NCBI GenBank assembly: GCA_964402905.1
Contig: CAYODU010000016.1
Location: 1-14,565 of the forward strand
From: JABIDZ01 sp964402905
Lineage (GTDB): Archaea; Iainarchaeota; Iainarchaeia; Iainarchaeales; JAAZKV01
Reading direction: 5' to 3'
Length of the DNA: 14,565 nt
The position numbers and the translations under genes were made by a program. Below are positions 1 to 6,345 of this stretch, piece after piece (the first letter of the stretch is position 1; each line of letters begins with the position of its first letter). A model generated the notes under the pieces. That model worked only from the letters and a program-made list of their open reading frames with translations. It made no database searches and was not told the DNA's origin.

Positions 1-2
1 TG

Positions 3-143
3 AAGTGGAATACAATGATTTTGCAATTCCCCACAAATATTGTTGCAGGAATGTTTAATATGAAAAATCAAAAAGATTTTTTCCAAGTAGCTGAAACAGA
101 AAAAAAAGTTGTTAAAGTTGACTTCTCTGATTTAAGCAAATAA
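3..143 (+). CDS. lemA: LemA family protein, C-terminal fragment (cut by window edge)
   Basis: This is an open frame entering from the left edge and ending at TAA 141-143, giving the last 46 residues of a protein. The fragment reads ...LQFPTNIVAGMF... followed by a charged stretch with DFFQVAE and VVKVDFS. This is the usual LemA ending: an FPxNxxAxxF motif, then an aromatic-acidic segment, then PKV-F or similar. LemA proteins are membrane-anchored helical-bundle proteins of unclear function with the bulk of the protein outside the cytoplasm. The gene directly downstream on the same strand is htpX, and lemA-htpX is a recurrent pair, which supports the call. The N-terminal membrane helix and start lie outside the window. 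Confidence 0.82.
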   Translation, partial: KWNTMILQFPTNIVAGMFNMKNQKDFFQVAETEKKVVKVDFSDLSK

Positions 144-199
144 TTTTTTTGTAGGGGCAATTGCTCATCTTTCAGAGAAGCTTTTCTTTTTTTAATATT

Positions 200-208
200 T
201 TTTATATG
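200..208 (+). promoter_or_regulatory. Possible TATA element upstream of htpX
   Basis: The 150 bases between lemA and htpX contain TTTATATGG at 201-209, after a T-rich tract. Initiation about 25 bases downstream would give a leader of roughly 65 bases. A second AT-rich stretch (CATATTTTT, about 269-277) could instead drive a near-leaderless htpX transcript. Neither is decisive, and htpX may simply be co-transcribed with lemA. Confidence 0.3.
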
Positions 209-293
209 GTAAGGGCCCCGGTTGAGTTTTCCTGCCATTAAGGTAAAGTATTTTAATCTGATTAACAACATATTTTTTGTAAGGGTTTTGTTT

Positions 294-1226
294 ATGTCAA
301 TTGATTTTTATTCACAGATATCAAGGAATAAGAAAATGACTTATTTTCTTTTCCTCGCATTCTTTATTTTAATTGGTTTTTTAGCTTATGTTTTTTCTTC
401 AATACTAGAATTTGTTTTTGGAATTGGTTTTATTTTTATTTTTTCAATATTTGGTTTTTTAACAATTGTTTTTGCAGTGGTAGCTTATTATTCTTCAGAT
501 AAAATAGTTGTTGCTGCTTCTGGGGCAAAGGAAGCCACAGTGGAGCAATTTAAGCAATTACATAATATTGTTGAAGAGCTTTGTCTTGCATCAGGTCTTC
601 CCAAACCAAAAATATTTTTTATTAATGATTCAGCAATAAATGCTTTTGCTACTGGGAGAGATCCACAGCATGCAGTTGTGTGTGTTACAATAGGTTGTTT
701 GTCACGCTTGAATAGAGAACAATTACAAGGTGTTCTTGCACACGAATTAACTCACATAAAAAATTATGATGTGCGAACAATGACGGTTGCAACAGTGCTT
801 GTGGGCATAGCAGTAATGCTCTCTGATTTTTTATTGAGAATGTTTCTCTTTGGTTCTTTTCGTTCAGGTAATTCAAAGAACTCCGGCGGAATAGAAATTG
901 CTTTAATTGTTTTAGCATTGGTACTTGCTATTCTAACTCCAATCATTGCAAAACTAATTAGTTTATCAATTTCAAGAAAAAGAGAATTTAGTGCGGATGC
1001 GGGTGCAGCAGAAATAACTCGTAACCCGGAAGGACTTGCAAGTGCACTAGAATTAATTTCAAAGGATACAGAGGTTTTAGAAGCTGCAAACAAAGCAACA
1101 GCACACTTATACATTGCAGATCCACTGAAAAATACAAAGGGACTTTGGCTAAAAAGCTTGTTTAATACTCACCCGCCCATAAAAGAAAGAATAAGTGTTT
1201 TGCGTGGGCAAAAAGTTCAAATTTGA
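294..1226 (+). CDS. htpX: HtpX-family membrane zinc metalloprotease (M48)
   Basis: HtpX cleaves misfolded membrane proteins, using a zinc site on the cytoplasmic face. From ATG 294 the product is 310 residues, normal for the family. The start MSIDFYSQISRNKK matches the usual HtpX opening (xLYxQIxxNKxK). A TTG 72 bases upstream stays in frame, but the extra 24 residues do not resemble the family. Two membrane segments lie at about 17-37 and 42-66. The zinc motif HELTH is at 150-154 with E151 catalytic, and the third ligand is E231 in SRKREFSADAGA. Further hydrophobic segments lie at about 164-187 and 198-226. NTHPPIKERI at 291-300 is the conserved C-terminal M48 motif. It follows lemA on the same strand and converges on ftsY, with 19 bases between the stop codons. 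Confidence 0.95.
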   Translation: MSIDFYSQISRNKKMTYFLFLAFFILIGFLAYVFSSILEFVFGIGFIFIFSIFGFLTIVFAVVAYYSSDKIVVAASGAKEATVEQFKQLHNIVEELCLASGLPKPKIFFINDSAINAFATGRDPQHAVVCVTIGCLSRLNREQLQGVLAHELTHIKNYDVRTMTVATVLVGIAVMLSDFLLRMFLFGSFRSGNSKNSGGIEIALIVLALVLAILTPIIAKLISLSISRKREFSADAGAAEITRNPEGLASALELISKDTEVLEAANKATAHLYIADPLKNTKGLWLKSLFNTHPPIKERISVLRGQKVQI

Positions 1227-1245
1227 AAATTTTTATTAAAAAAAT
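1227..1245. terminator. T-tract terminators shared by convergent htpX and ftsY
   Basis: Archaeal RNA polymerase terminates at oligo-U tracts. The short gap between the two stop codons carries TTTTT on the plus strand (1230-1234) and seven A at 1238-1244, which is T7 on the minus strand. Each tract lies just after the stop codon of the gene it would terminate. Confidence 0.4.
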
Positions 1246-2745
1246 CTAAATTATTCTATTCAAAATGAATTCACTTGAGAATTCTTGGAAATCATCGTAT
1301 CCTTGTCCTGTTCCAATAAAAATAATTGGTTTTTTTATTTTGTATAACAAAGAAATCGTTGTTCCGCCTTTTGCATCCGCATCAATTTTTGTTAAAATAA
1401 ATCCATCAATGCCAATATTATCATCAAATTCTTTTGCCATTTCAAGTAAGCTTTGTCCAGTGTAGGCTTCGCCCACATAAATCTTTAAATTAGGTTTAGC
1501 AACTCTTTCAATCTTTTTGAGTTCTTCCATAAGATTCTTGTTTGTTTCTTGTCTGCCTGCAGAATCAATTATTATTACATCAATTTTGTTTGCTTCAGCA
1601 CTTTTAATTGCATCAAATGCAACTGCTGCAGGGTCTGCCCCATATTGTTGTTTAATTACTTTTACCCCTAATTTATCAGCGTGTTCTTGTAATTGATCTA
1701 TCGCACCTGCACGGAAAGTATCTCCCGCGGCAAGTATAACGCTCAAGCCGTTTTTCTGAAAGTAGTTTGTTAGCTTTGCAATGGAAGTGGTTTTCCCTGC
1801 GCCGTTTGGCCCAAGCATAAGTATTTTGTAGGGTTTTGTTTTCTTGGCATCTTCTAAAACATTTATTTTTTTTGTTTCCATCATTTCTGAAAGAATCTTT
1901 TTTATCTCTTCTTTTAGATAATCATTAATGTTTTTTGGAGAGATTTTTTCTCCAACAATTCTTTGTTTTATCTTTTGGACTATTTCTTTTGCAGTATCTT
2001 GTTCAACATCACTTTCTATAAGACTTAATTCAAGTTCAAACAAAAGTTCTTCAATATCTTTTTCTTTTATCTCAACTTTCCCTGAGAAAATACTTTTTAG
2101 TTTGCTTGTTGCTCTCAAATCTGCCTTTAGTTCTCTTTTATCTTCATCAAAATGTTTTATTTCAATATTTCTTTTTTTCTCGTTTGCAATTTCTTTTTGT
2201 TTTCTCTCTTCAATAATTTCTAGTTCAGCTTCCTCGTTTTCTGTTTCTTCATCTTCTTCAAAAAGTTCTCTTTCAGAAATAATTTTTTCTTTAACAACCA
2301 ATTCTTTTTCAGCATCTTTCTTTTGTACTTCTATTTGCTCTTCTTTTTCTTGTTTATCTTTTCCCTTTTCTTGAAAAGTTTCTTTTTTATTTTCCTTAGA
2401 AACAGTTTTCTCTTCTTCTTCAATTTCTTTTTGTATTTTTTCAAATTCTCTTTTTTCTTTTTCATCCAGAAAATCATTTTCTTTTAAAGAATCAGTTTTT
2501 TCTTGTTCTTTTATTTTTTCTTTAACTTCTTTTTCATTTTTAATAGTTTTTGTTTTCTTATCTTCTTCTATTTTTTCAGTAATTGCTTCAACCTTAACAT
2601 TTGTTTCTTTTTTTGCAGGAGCCTCGTTATCTGTTTCTGCTATAATCTCTTTTTTCTCTTCTTCTTTTTCCGGACTTTTTGACTCTAGTTTATGTTTGAG
2701 TTTGTCTCCAAAATTAGTTAACTTCTTTTTGAGTATTCCAAACAT
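1246..2745 (-). CDS. ftsY: Signal recognition particle receptor FtsY
   Basis: FtsY is the SRP receptor GTPase that docks ribosome-SRP complexes at the membrane. The 499-residue product starts MFGILKKKL, a short amphipathic helix typical of archaeal FtsY and probably a membrane contact. Residues about 20-205 are a very long Lys/Glu-rich, low-complexity region. The four-helix N domain covers about 210-300. The GTPase domain has GPNGAGKTT at 312-320 (G1), DTFRAGA at 342-348 (the SRP-GTPase insertion box start), DSAGR at 394-398 (usually DTAGR) and TKIDADAKGG at 452-461. GTGQGYDDF near 478-486 is the family C-terminal motif. It is the last gene of the operon, starting 11 bases after the pfdA stop, with GTGA upstream of its ATG as ribosome binding site. 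The acidic region is longer than in many archaea. Confidence 0.97.
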   Translation of the reverse strand: MFGILKKKLTNFGDKLKHKLESKSPEKEEEKKEIIAETDNEAPAKKETNVKVEAITEKIEEDKKTKTIKNEKEVKEKIKEQEKTDSLKENDFLDEKEKREFEKIQKEIEEEEKTVSKENKKETFQEKGKDKQEKEEQIEVQKKDAEKELVVKEKIISERELFEEDEETENEEAELEIIEERKQKEIANEKKRNIEIKHFDEDKRELKADLRATSKLKSIFSGKVEIKEKDIEELLFELELSLIESDVEQDTAKEIVQKIKQRIVGEKISPKNINDYLKEEIKKILSEMMETKKINVLEDAKKTKPYKILMLGPNGAGKTTSIAKLTNYFQKNGLSVILAAGDTFRAGAIDQLQEHADKLGVKVIKQQYGADPAAVAFDAIKSAEANKIDVIIIDSAGRQETNKNLMEELKKIERVAKPNLKIYVGEAYTGQSLLEMAKEFDDNIGIDGFILTKIDADAKGGTTISLLYKIKKPIIFIGTGQGYDDFQEFSSEFILNRII

Positions 2746-2756
2746 TTTATTTTCAC

Positions 2757-3185
2757 TTACTTTACGCTAATATTTTTTGCTTTCTCGGCTTCGATTTGTT
2801 TTATTATGCTCATTAATTCTGTTAGTCTTGTTTCTGAAGTTGCGATATCACTTTTTACTTTTGTAAGTTGTTCGCCAAGCTTTTCTTTTTTGTCTTCAAG
2901 CCATTTTATTGTATCAGAAATCTTTTCTTTTTTATAACCTTTCTCTGAGAATGTTCTTTGGCAGCTCTCAGTTTGTTCTATTTTTACGTCAACAAGCACC
3001 CCTGCCCCAAGTCGCATCATTAATTTCTTTGGTTTTTTTTGTATTTCTTTTAGGGATTCAATTGTTTTTATTGTATCAAGCAAAATGTTGCTCAAACTAT
3101 TCAAATAACTTTTTTTGTTTGAAAGCATTGAGTCTTCTTGTTGAGCCATTTGTATTATTTGATTTTCGCTGAAAGATTGTGCCAT
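2757..3185 (-). CDS. pfdA: Prefoldin alpha subunit
   Basis: Prefoldin is a cytosolic hexameric chaperone (two alpha, four beta) that captures nascent chains and hands them to the thermosome. The 142-residue product has the normal length. It shows an N-terminal coiled coil (about 5-50), the central beta-hairpin segment MRLGAGVLVDVKI at 57-69 that carries the family signature LGxGvxv, and a C-terminal coiled coil (about 84-138). Its ATG shares one base with the stop of the L18a gene (TAATG), implying coupled translation. ftsY follows after 11 bases. This order, L18a-pfdA-ftsY, is widespread in archaea. Confidence 0.93.
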   Translation of the reverse strand: MAQSFSENQIIQMAQQEDSMLSNKKSYLNSLSNILLDTIKTIESLKEIQKKPKKLMMRLGAGVLVDVKIEQTESCQRTFSEKGYKKEKISDTIKWLEDKKEKLGEQLTKVKSDIATSETRLTELMSIIKQIEAEKAKNISVK

Positions 3186-3361
3186 TATTTCGCCCCCACG
3201 CTCTCAATAATAATCATTCTTCTTGGAATTCTTTGTTTTCCGCCGATTTGTGAGAAGATTTTTTCTTTTGCAAGTTTTTCACTTTCTGCTTTAACACTTT
3301 TTGTGAATTTCTTTGCTTCAGTGCTTTTTTTGTATGTTCCTTTTACTTCAAATAATTTCAT
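3185..3361 (-). CDS. rpl18a: Large ribosomal subunit protein eL20/L18a (LX)
   Basis: This is a 58-residue ribosomal protein of the archaeal L18Ae/LX type, a short single-domain version of eukaryotic L18a. It begins MKLFEVKGTYKK and contains FTKSVKAESEKLAKEKIFSQIG then RIPRRMIIIE, matching the LX pattern (strand, helix, conserved KhRvkRrxIxI). I place the start at 3361, not at an upstream in-frame ATG, because GGAGG lies seven bases before ATG 3361 inside the end of the eIF6 gene. The upstream eIF6 stop ends one base before this ATG, and the stop codon overlaps the ATG of pfdA. All this indicates translational coupling along the operon. Confidence 0.92.
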   Translation of the reverse strand: MKLFEVKGTYKKSTEAKKFTKSVKAESEKLAKEKIFSQIGGKQRIPRRMIIIESVGAK

Positions 3362-3362
3362 C

Positions 3363-4019
3363 TTATCCCTCCAATGCTTCATCTATTCTTGTTAATTCAA
3401 ATCCAGTTGTAAGGTCTCCTGCAACAGCGCCTTTTGTATTTGCTAAAACAGAATTTCTTATGAAAGAATCTCCTGTATTTGCTGTTGAAGAACCGCCTCT
3501 AATATGTAGTGTTTCTTCTATATTTTTAATTTCTTCTTTTTCTGCGTTTGGGCTAACTAAAAAAGCTTTATTGGTCAATATTAGTGAAGAACCCACGGCA
3601 TCAGTTTTTGCAAGGTTTGTCTGTAAAATATTTAGTTTTGTTTCTTTTTTTATTTGTTCAACAGCACTTTTTTTTAATGTATTTGAAATTACTGCTCCAG
3701 TGTCATTTAGCTCCATTAGATTTCCAAGTGCTTGTTCAGTATTAATTATTTTTACTTTTATTTCTTTTTCAATTAGTTCTATTTCTCTTTTCATAGCATA
3801 GCTTGGTAGTATTATTTCTTTGTTATTCATTTTTGCAAATACCGCAAGCAATGAACTATCATAAATAGTGGTTTTAATTGCTTTAACATCAAGGCACTCT
3901 TCAATTGTTTTTATTGCTTTTTCTTCTGCAGATGAAGGAACAAAACAAATAGAGTCATTTGCAATTGAAAACAAACCAACATAGCTTGAGCCAAGCAGTT
4001 TCATCCTTTTTATTTCCAT
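3363..4019 (-). CDS. eif6: Translation initiation factor aIF6 (ribosome anti-association factor)
   Basis: aIF6 binds the large subunit near L14/L24 and keeps it from joining the small subunit until it is mature. The product is 218 residues, the expected size of the five-fold pentein propeller. Diagnostic segments are YVGLF at 14-18, the repeated AxxxxN/TxxGxxxxN-type blocks (for example LNDTGAVISNTL and KTDAVGSSLILTNKA), and the C-terminal signature around TGDSFIRNSVLANTKGAVAG and TTGFELTRID. The first ATG (4019) has no clear ribosome binding site, and a second in-frame ATG five codons on (MKLLG) is possible. A 58-base gap separates it from the L31e stop, the widest within the operon. Confidence 0.94.
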   Translation of the reverse strand: MEIKRMKLLGSSYVGLFSIANDSICFVPSSAEEKAIKTIEECLDVKAIKTTIYDSSLLAVFAKMNNKEIILPSYAMKREIELIEKEIKVKIINTEQALGNLMELNDTGAVISNTLKKSAVEQIKKETKLNILQTNLAKTDAVGSSLILTNKAFLVSPNAEKEEIKNIEETLHIRGGSSTANTGDSFIRNSVLANTKGAVAGDLTTGFELTRIDEALEG

Positions 4020-4077
4020 AATTTTAAGTCAAATCAAAAAACTGTTTCTTTTCAATTATCTCAAATGCTTTCGTAGT

Positions 4078-4527
4078 TTATTCTTTTGTTGGTGTTTCTT
4101 CTTTCGTTTCAGTGTCACTTGTTTCTTTTTTTGCTGGAACTTCTTTTGGCATAGCTTTTTTTGTCTCGTCTTTTGTTTCTTTTTTAACTTCTTCTTTTGA
4201 AGAACCCTTATCTTCTTTTTTAATTTCCTTTGTTTTTTTCTTTGATTTGTCTTCTTTTTCCTCAACTTTTTCGTTTAGGAGATAAATTCTTGCATCTAAT
4301 TTGTCTTTTATTGCTTTAACACTAAGTTTTCTTGGGCATTTGAATTTTCCGTTAGCCCAAATAGCATTGTTTACTCCATTGCTTACAAAAACTTCTTTTG
4401 CACGAGTCTCTTTTTTCACAGCTTCTTTTAGTTCAAATAGAGCTGCTCTTGCTTTTTTTGTAGCTGGTTTCTCAAAAGCTCTTCTGAATCTCACATTAAT
4501 TATTTTTTCTTTGTATTCTTTAGCCAT
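4078..4527 (-). CDS. rpl31e: Large ribosomal subunit protein eL31 with charged C-terminal extension
   Basis: L31e lies near the polypeptide tunnel exit. Residues about 1-89 are the conserved domain: INVRFRRAFEKPATKKARAA, then VFVSNGVNNAIWANG, then CPRKLSVKAIKDKLDARIY. The family normally ends soon after about 85-90 residues. Here a further 60 residues (90-149) of almost only K, E, T, S, P and D follow, with no predicted fold. AGGTG lies six bases before the ATG and overlaps the stop of the L39e gene, so the start is secure. The extension sits in the same frame with no stop or shift, so it is part of the coding sequence as read. Confidence 0.93.
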   Translation of the reverse strand: MAKEYKEKIINVRFRRAFEKPATKKARAALFELKEAVKKETRAKEVFVSNGVNNAIWANGKFKCPRKLSVKAIKDKLDARIYLLNEKVEEKEDKSKKKTKEIKKEDKGSSKEEVKKETKDETKKAMPKEVPAKKETSDTETKEETPTKE

Positions 4528-4536
4528 CTATAACAC

Positions 4537-4764
4537 CTACTTGTGGTCTCCACCTTTAATGGTTATTTTTCCTTGTTTTGTTTTGTGTTTTATATATCTT
4601 TTTCCAAGATCAATTCTCTTCCAAGTTCTTTTTTGTCTGGAATTCCATATTCTTTCACCAGCTTTTTGCATTAACCAAACTGGAGCATTAGTCAAACCCG
4701 AACCGATTTTTTTTCTTTCACTTATCTGAAAGTCTTTGAATTCTTTTTCTTTGTTGCTAGTCAT
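4537..4764 (-). CDS. rpl39e: Large ribosomal subunit protein eL39, extended at both ends
   Basis: L39e lines the lower part of the nascent-peptide tunnel and is normally about 51 residues. This one is 75. The core is recognised by APVWLMQKAGERIWNSRQKR then TWKRIDLGKR, aligning with the family xPxWvxxktnrrvxxnxKRRxWRRtxL. About 20 extra residues follow (YIKHKTKQ to GGDHK), and the N-terminus is also longer (EKEFKDFQISERK). The ATG overlaps the S19e stop as ATGA, and GGGTGA seven bases upstream is a strong ribosome binding site, so start and frame are well fixed. Placement between S19e and L31e supports identity. Confidence 0.87.
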   Translation of the reverse strand: MTSNKEKEFKDFQISERKKIGSGLTNAPVWLMQKAGERIWNSRQKRTWKRIDLGKRYIKHKTKQGKITIKGGDHK

Positions 4765-5330
4765 TTTGATTCACCCTCTTTTTTCTTTTTATCTTTGTGG
4801 AGTGCCTGATCAGGTTTTTTATGTCTTTCTTGGTCTTGTTTTCTAAGTTCGTCATGAACTTCCTTTGCTTTTGCATCTTCTTTAATTATTTTTATTTTCT
4901 TAGCATATTTTCCGGCTTCCATATTTTTTTCTACTTCTTTTGAAATGCCTGTAAGTAATCTAAATCCTTTTGTTGTAATTTTTCTTCCCTTTGGTTTTGC
5001 TTTTTCTAAATAACCTGCTTTTTCTAGTGACTGTACTGCGCTTCTAATTACTTTTCCGCTTGCTTTGTATCGATGCTCTCTTTTTACTCCACGATTTCTT
5101 CTTCCACCATAATAACTTCTAAGTGCTTCTGTTCCAACAATTTCCCATCTATATGTTCTGTAAAGTATGCTAGCCATTCTCATGTAAAACCAGTCTTGTC
5201 TCTGGGGAGCTCTTTCTCTGTGAACACCCGTTTTCACGTATGCTGTGAAAGCTGGTTTTTCTATTTCAGTTGACAATTTTTGTGCGGTTTCTTCCAACAA
5301 ATACTTTGCCGGAACATCATATATTCCCAT
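4761..5330 (-). CDS. rps19e: Small ribosomal subunit protein eS19 with basic tail
   Basis: S19e is a winged-helix-like protein of the small subunit head. Residues 1-137 match the family: IYDVPAKYLLEETAQKL at the start, the WFYMRMASILYRTYRWEIVGTEALRSYYGGRRNRG block at about 47-81 (tryptophan, RxAS and YGG hallmarks), then SGKVIRSAVQSLEKAGYLEK and GRKITTKGFRLL. Residues 138-189 are an added Lys/Glu/Asp-rich tail. AGGTGAG lies five bases before the ATG. This is the first gene of the operon, with a promoter about 90 bases upstream, and its TGA overlaps the L39e ATG. Confidence 0.95.
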   Translation of the reverse strand: MGIYDVPAKYLLEETAQKLSTEIEKPAFTAYVKTGVHRERAPQRQDWFYMRMASILYRTYRWEIVGTEALRSYYGGRRNRGVKREHRYKASGKVIRSAVQSLEKAGYLEKAKPKGRKITTKGFRLLTGISKEVEKNMEAGKYAKKIKIIKEDAKAKEVHDELRKQDQERHKKPDQALHKDKKKKEGESK

Positions 5331-5361
5331 TAACTCACCTTTTCACTTTTCAGTGCTAAAT

Positions 5362-5383
5362 GCTTAATCTCTTGCGAGAAAGC
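5362..5383 (-). promoter_or_regulatory. Leader hairpin with GCAA tetraloop before S19e
   Basis: Read on the minus strand, the 5' leader of the S19e operon contains GCTT-TCTC-GCAA-GAGA-TT-AAGC: eight base pairs, a two-base bulge and a GNRA tetraloop. It lies between the predicted transcription start (near 5397) and the ribosome binding site of S19e. Ribosomal operons are often feedback-controlled by leader structures that imitate rRNA, so an autoregulatory role is possible but unproven. Confidence 0.45.
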
Positions 5384-5417
5384 TAGAAGTCACTTATAAC
5401 AGATTCCCGCTAAAGAA

Positions 5418-5430
5418 CATTTATAAAGCT
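5418..5430 (-). promoter_or_regulatory. Promoter of the S19e-FtsY operon
   Basis: The minus strand reads AGCTTTATAAATG, with a TATA box TTTATAAA at 5420-5427 and a purine-containing BRE-like stretch (AAGC) just upstream. This is the best TATA match in the window. Initiation about 26 bases downstream would fall near 5397, giving a leader of about 65 bases before the S19e ATG. Confidence 0.7.
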
Positions 5431-5496
5431 TGTTTTTTTCTCTTCAAATGAGCCAAAATAAGGCATTTTGCCATTTGTTTCCACGGGGGGTGTCTT

Positions 5497-5823
5497 TTAT
5501 TGTTTTTTTTCTTTTAAAGAAAACTTTTTTTCAAAACCACATTTTCCGCAAATAACTAATAAAAAAGGCTTTTTTTCAATTGTTTTAACATTCATTGTAA
5601 AACACTTTTTACAGAACTTTTTCTTAAGTGTCTTTGGAATAGAAACATTTGTTTTCTCGCCTATTTTTTTTGCAAGTTTTAAGTATCTCTTTACAAGTTT
5701 CTCATCTTTCTGTTTTTCAGCAAGCTCAAAGAGTCTGTAAATTCTTTCCAAAGCAATTTTTTGTTTTTCACTAACTTTTTTCTCTTTAGTATTTTTTTCT
5801 TTTTTCATAAAAATCATCTTCAT
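5497..5823 (-). CDS. rnp4: Ribonuclease P protein component 4 (Rnp4/Rpp21)
   Basis: Rnp4 is a zinc-ribbon subunit of archaeal RNase P, which trims the 5' leader of pre-tRNA. The 108-residue product has the family layout: a helical part, IALERIYRLFELAEK at 23-37 and RYLKLAKKIGEKTNVSIP at 46-63, then a zinc ribbon with Cys pairs CKKC (71-74) and CGKC (92-95) followed by G. The ATG overlaps the stop of the NUDIX gene as ATGA. Two further in-frame ATGs follow at codons 3 and 6, and GATGAT before the codon-6 ATG could make that the true start. The gene lies upstream of the S19e operon on the same strand, a common archaeal neighbourhood. Confidence 0.9.
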   Translation of the reverse strand: MKMIFMKKEKNTKEKKVSEKQKIALERIYRLFELAEKQKDEKLVKRYLKLAKKIGEKTNVSIPKTLKKKFCKKCFTMNVKTIEKKPFLLVICGKCGFEKKFSLKEKKQ

Positions 5824-6302
5824 TTTTTTTCAATTATCTTTTTGAATGGTTTTTCAAATATTATTCTTGAGAAATTTCCTTCCCCAGTAAATTCAAGTGT
5901 TGCCTCAATTTTTTGTTTTTCTAGTATTAGTGGAATCCATTTGTCGTCTCCTTCCCACATATCTGAAAAAGGAATTTTTTGTTTACTAAAAATTTCTGGT
6001 TTCATTTCTTCTGTTTCTTTTGCTTCTTTCATAGATTCTAAAAGAAATATGTGTACATCCTGATCCCATTCATGTTTTTCAAGAAAAACAAAGTGCATTA
6101 CTCCAAGAGCCAATAGCTCTTTTTGTTCTATACTTATTTCTGATTCTTCTCTTAGTTCTCGTACTGCCGCCCCAACTATAGTTTCTCCTGGCTCTACTTT
6201 CCCACCATAACCATTCCATTTGCCTGCCCCAAAACCCTTTTTTTTCATTGCGAGCAAAACATTTTGTTCATCAGCTAGAAATACAAGCGTTCTATCGTTC
6301 AT
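5820..6302 (-). CDS. MTH1-like NUDIX hydrolase (oxidised nucleotide sanitation)
   Basis: The product is 160 residues, probably hydrolysing oxidised purine nucleoside triphosphates in the cytosol. The Nudix box runs from G34 to I56: GGKVEPGETIVGAAVRELRE then ESEI. The metal-binding residues R48, E49, E52 and E53 are present, but the consensus Gly near the end of the box is Glu55. Outside the box it resembles human MTH1 (NUDT1) closely: GKWNGYGGKV (N30 corresponds to MTH1 N33) and IPFSDMWEGDDKWIPLIL, matching MTH1's IPFxDMWxDDxxWxPLxL. Of the MTH1 base-recognising residues Trp117, Asp119 and Asp120, the Trp and second Asp are kept and Asp119 is Gly. No ribosome binding site is present. A TATA-like ATTAA element about 26 bases before the ATG indicates a leaderless transcript shared with rnp4, whose ATG overlaps this stop. 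Confidence 0.88.
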   Translation of the reverse strand: MNDRTLVFLADEQNVLLAMKKKGFGAGKWNGYGGKVEPGETIVGAAVRELREESEISIEQKELLALGVMHFVFLEKHEWDQDVHIFLLESMKEAKETEEMKPEIFSKQKIPFSDMWEGDDKWIPLILEKQKIEATLEFTGEGNFSRIIFEKPFKKIIEKK

Positions 6303-6321
6303 ACTATTTTTAGAATTAGAA

Positions 6322-6332
6322 GTTAATTAAAA
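6322..6332 (-). promoter_or_regulatory. TATA element for leaderless NUDIX-rnp4 transcript
   Basis: The minus strand reads CTTTTAATTAAC, centred about 26 bases upstream of the NUDIX ATG at 6302, with no Shine-Dalgarno sequence between. That spacing places transcription start at the initiation codon. Confidence 0.5.
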
Positions 6333-6345
6333 GCTGTGGTAAGCG

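Noticed and set aside
222..293. Upstream TTG start for HtpX adding 24 residues
   Set aside because: The added sequence has no family similarity and no ribosome binding site, while ATG 294 gives the standard HtpX N-terminus.
1928..2374. Plus-strand 148-residue Ser/Phe-rich frame opposite ftsY
   Set aside because: It is the antisense image of the Lys/Glu-rich coding region (GAA/AAA become TTC/TTT). No start signal and no family resemblance.
4056..4265. Minus-strand frame of 69 residues, almost only Lys, Gln and Arg
   Set aside because: It is the shifted frame of the Lys/Glu-rich tail of L31e (4078-4527), whose own frame has a strong ribosome binding site and conserved domain. The composition is a by-product of A-rich codons.
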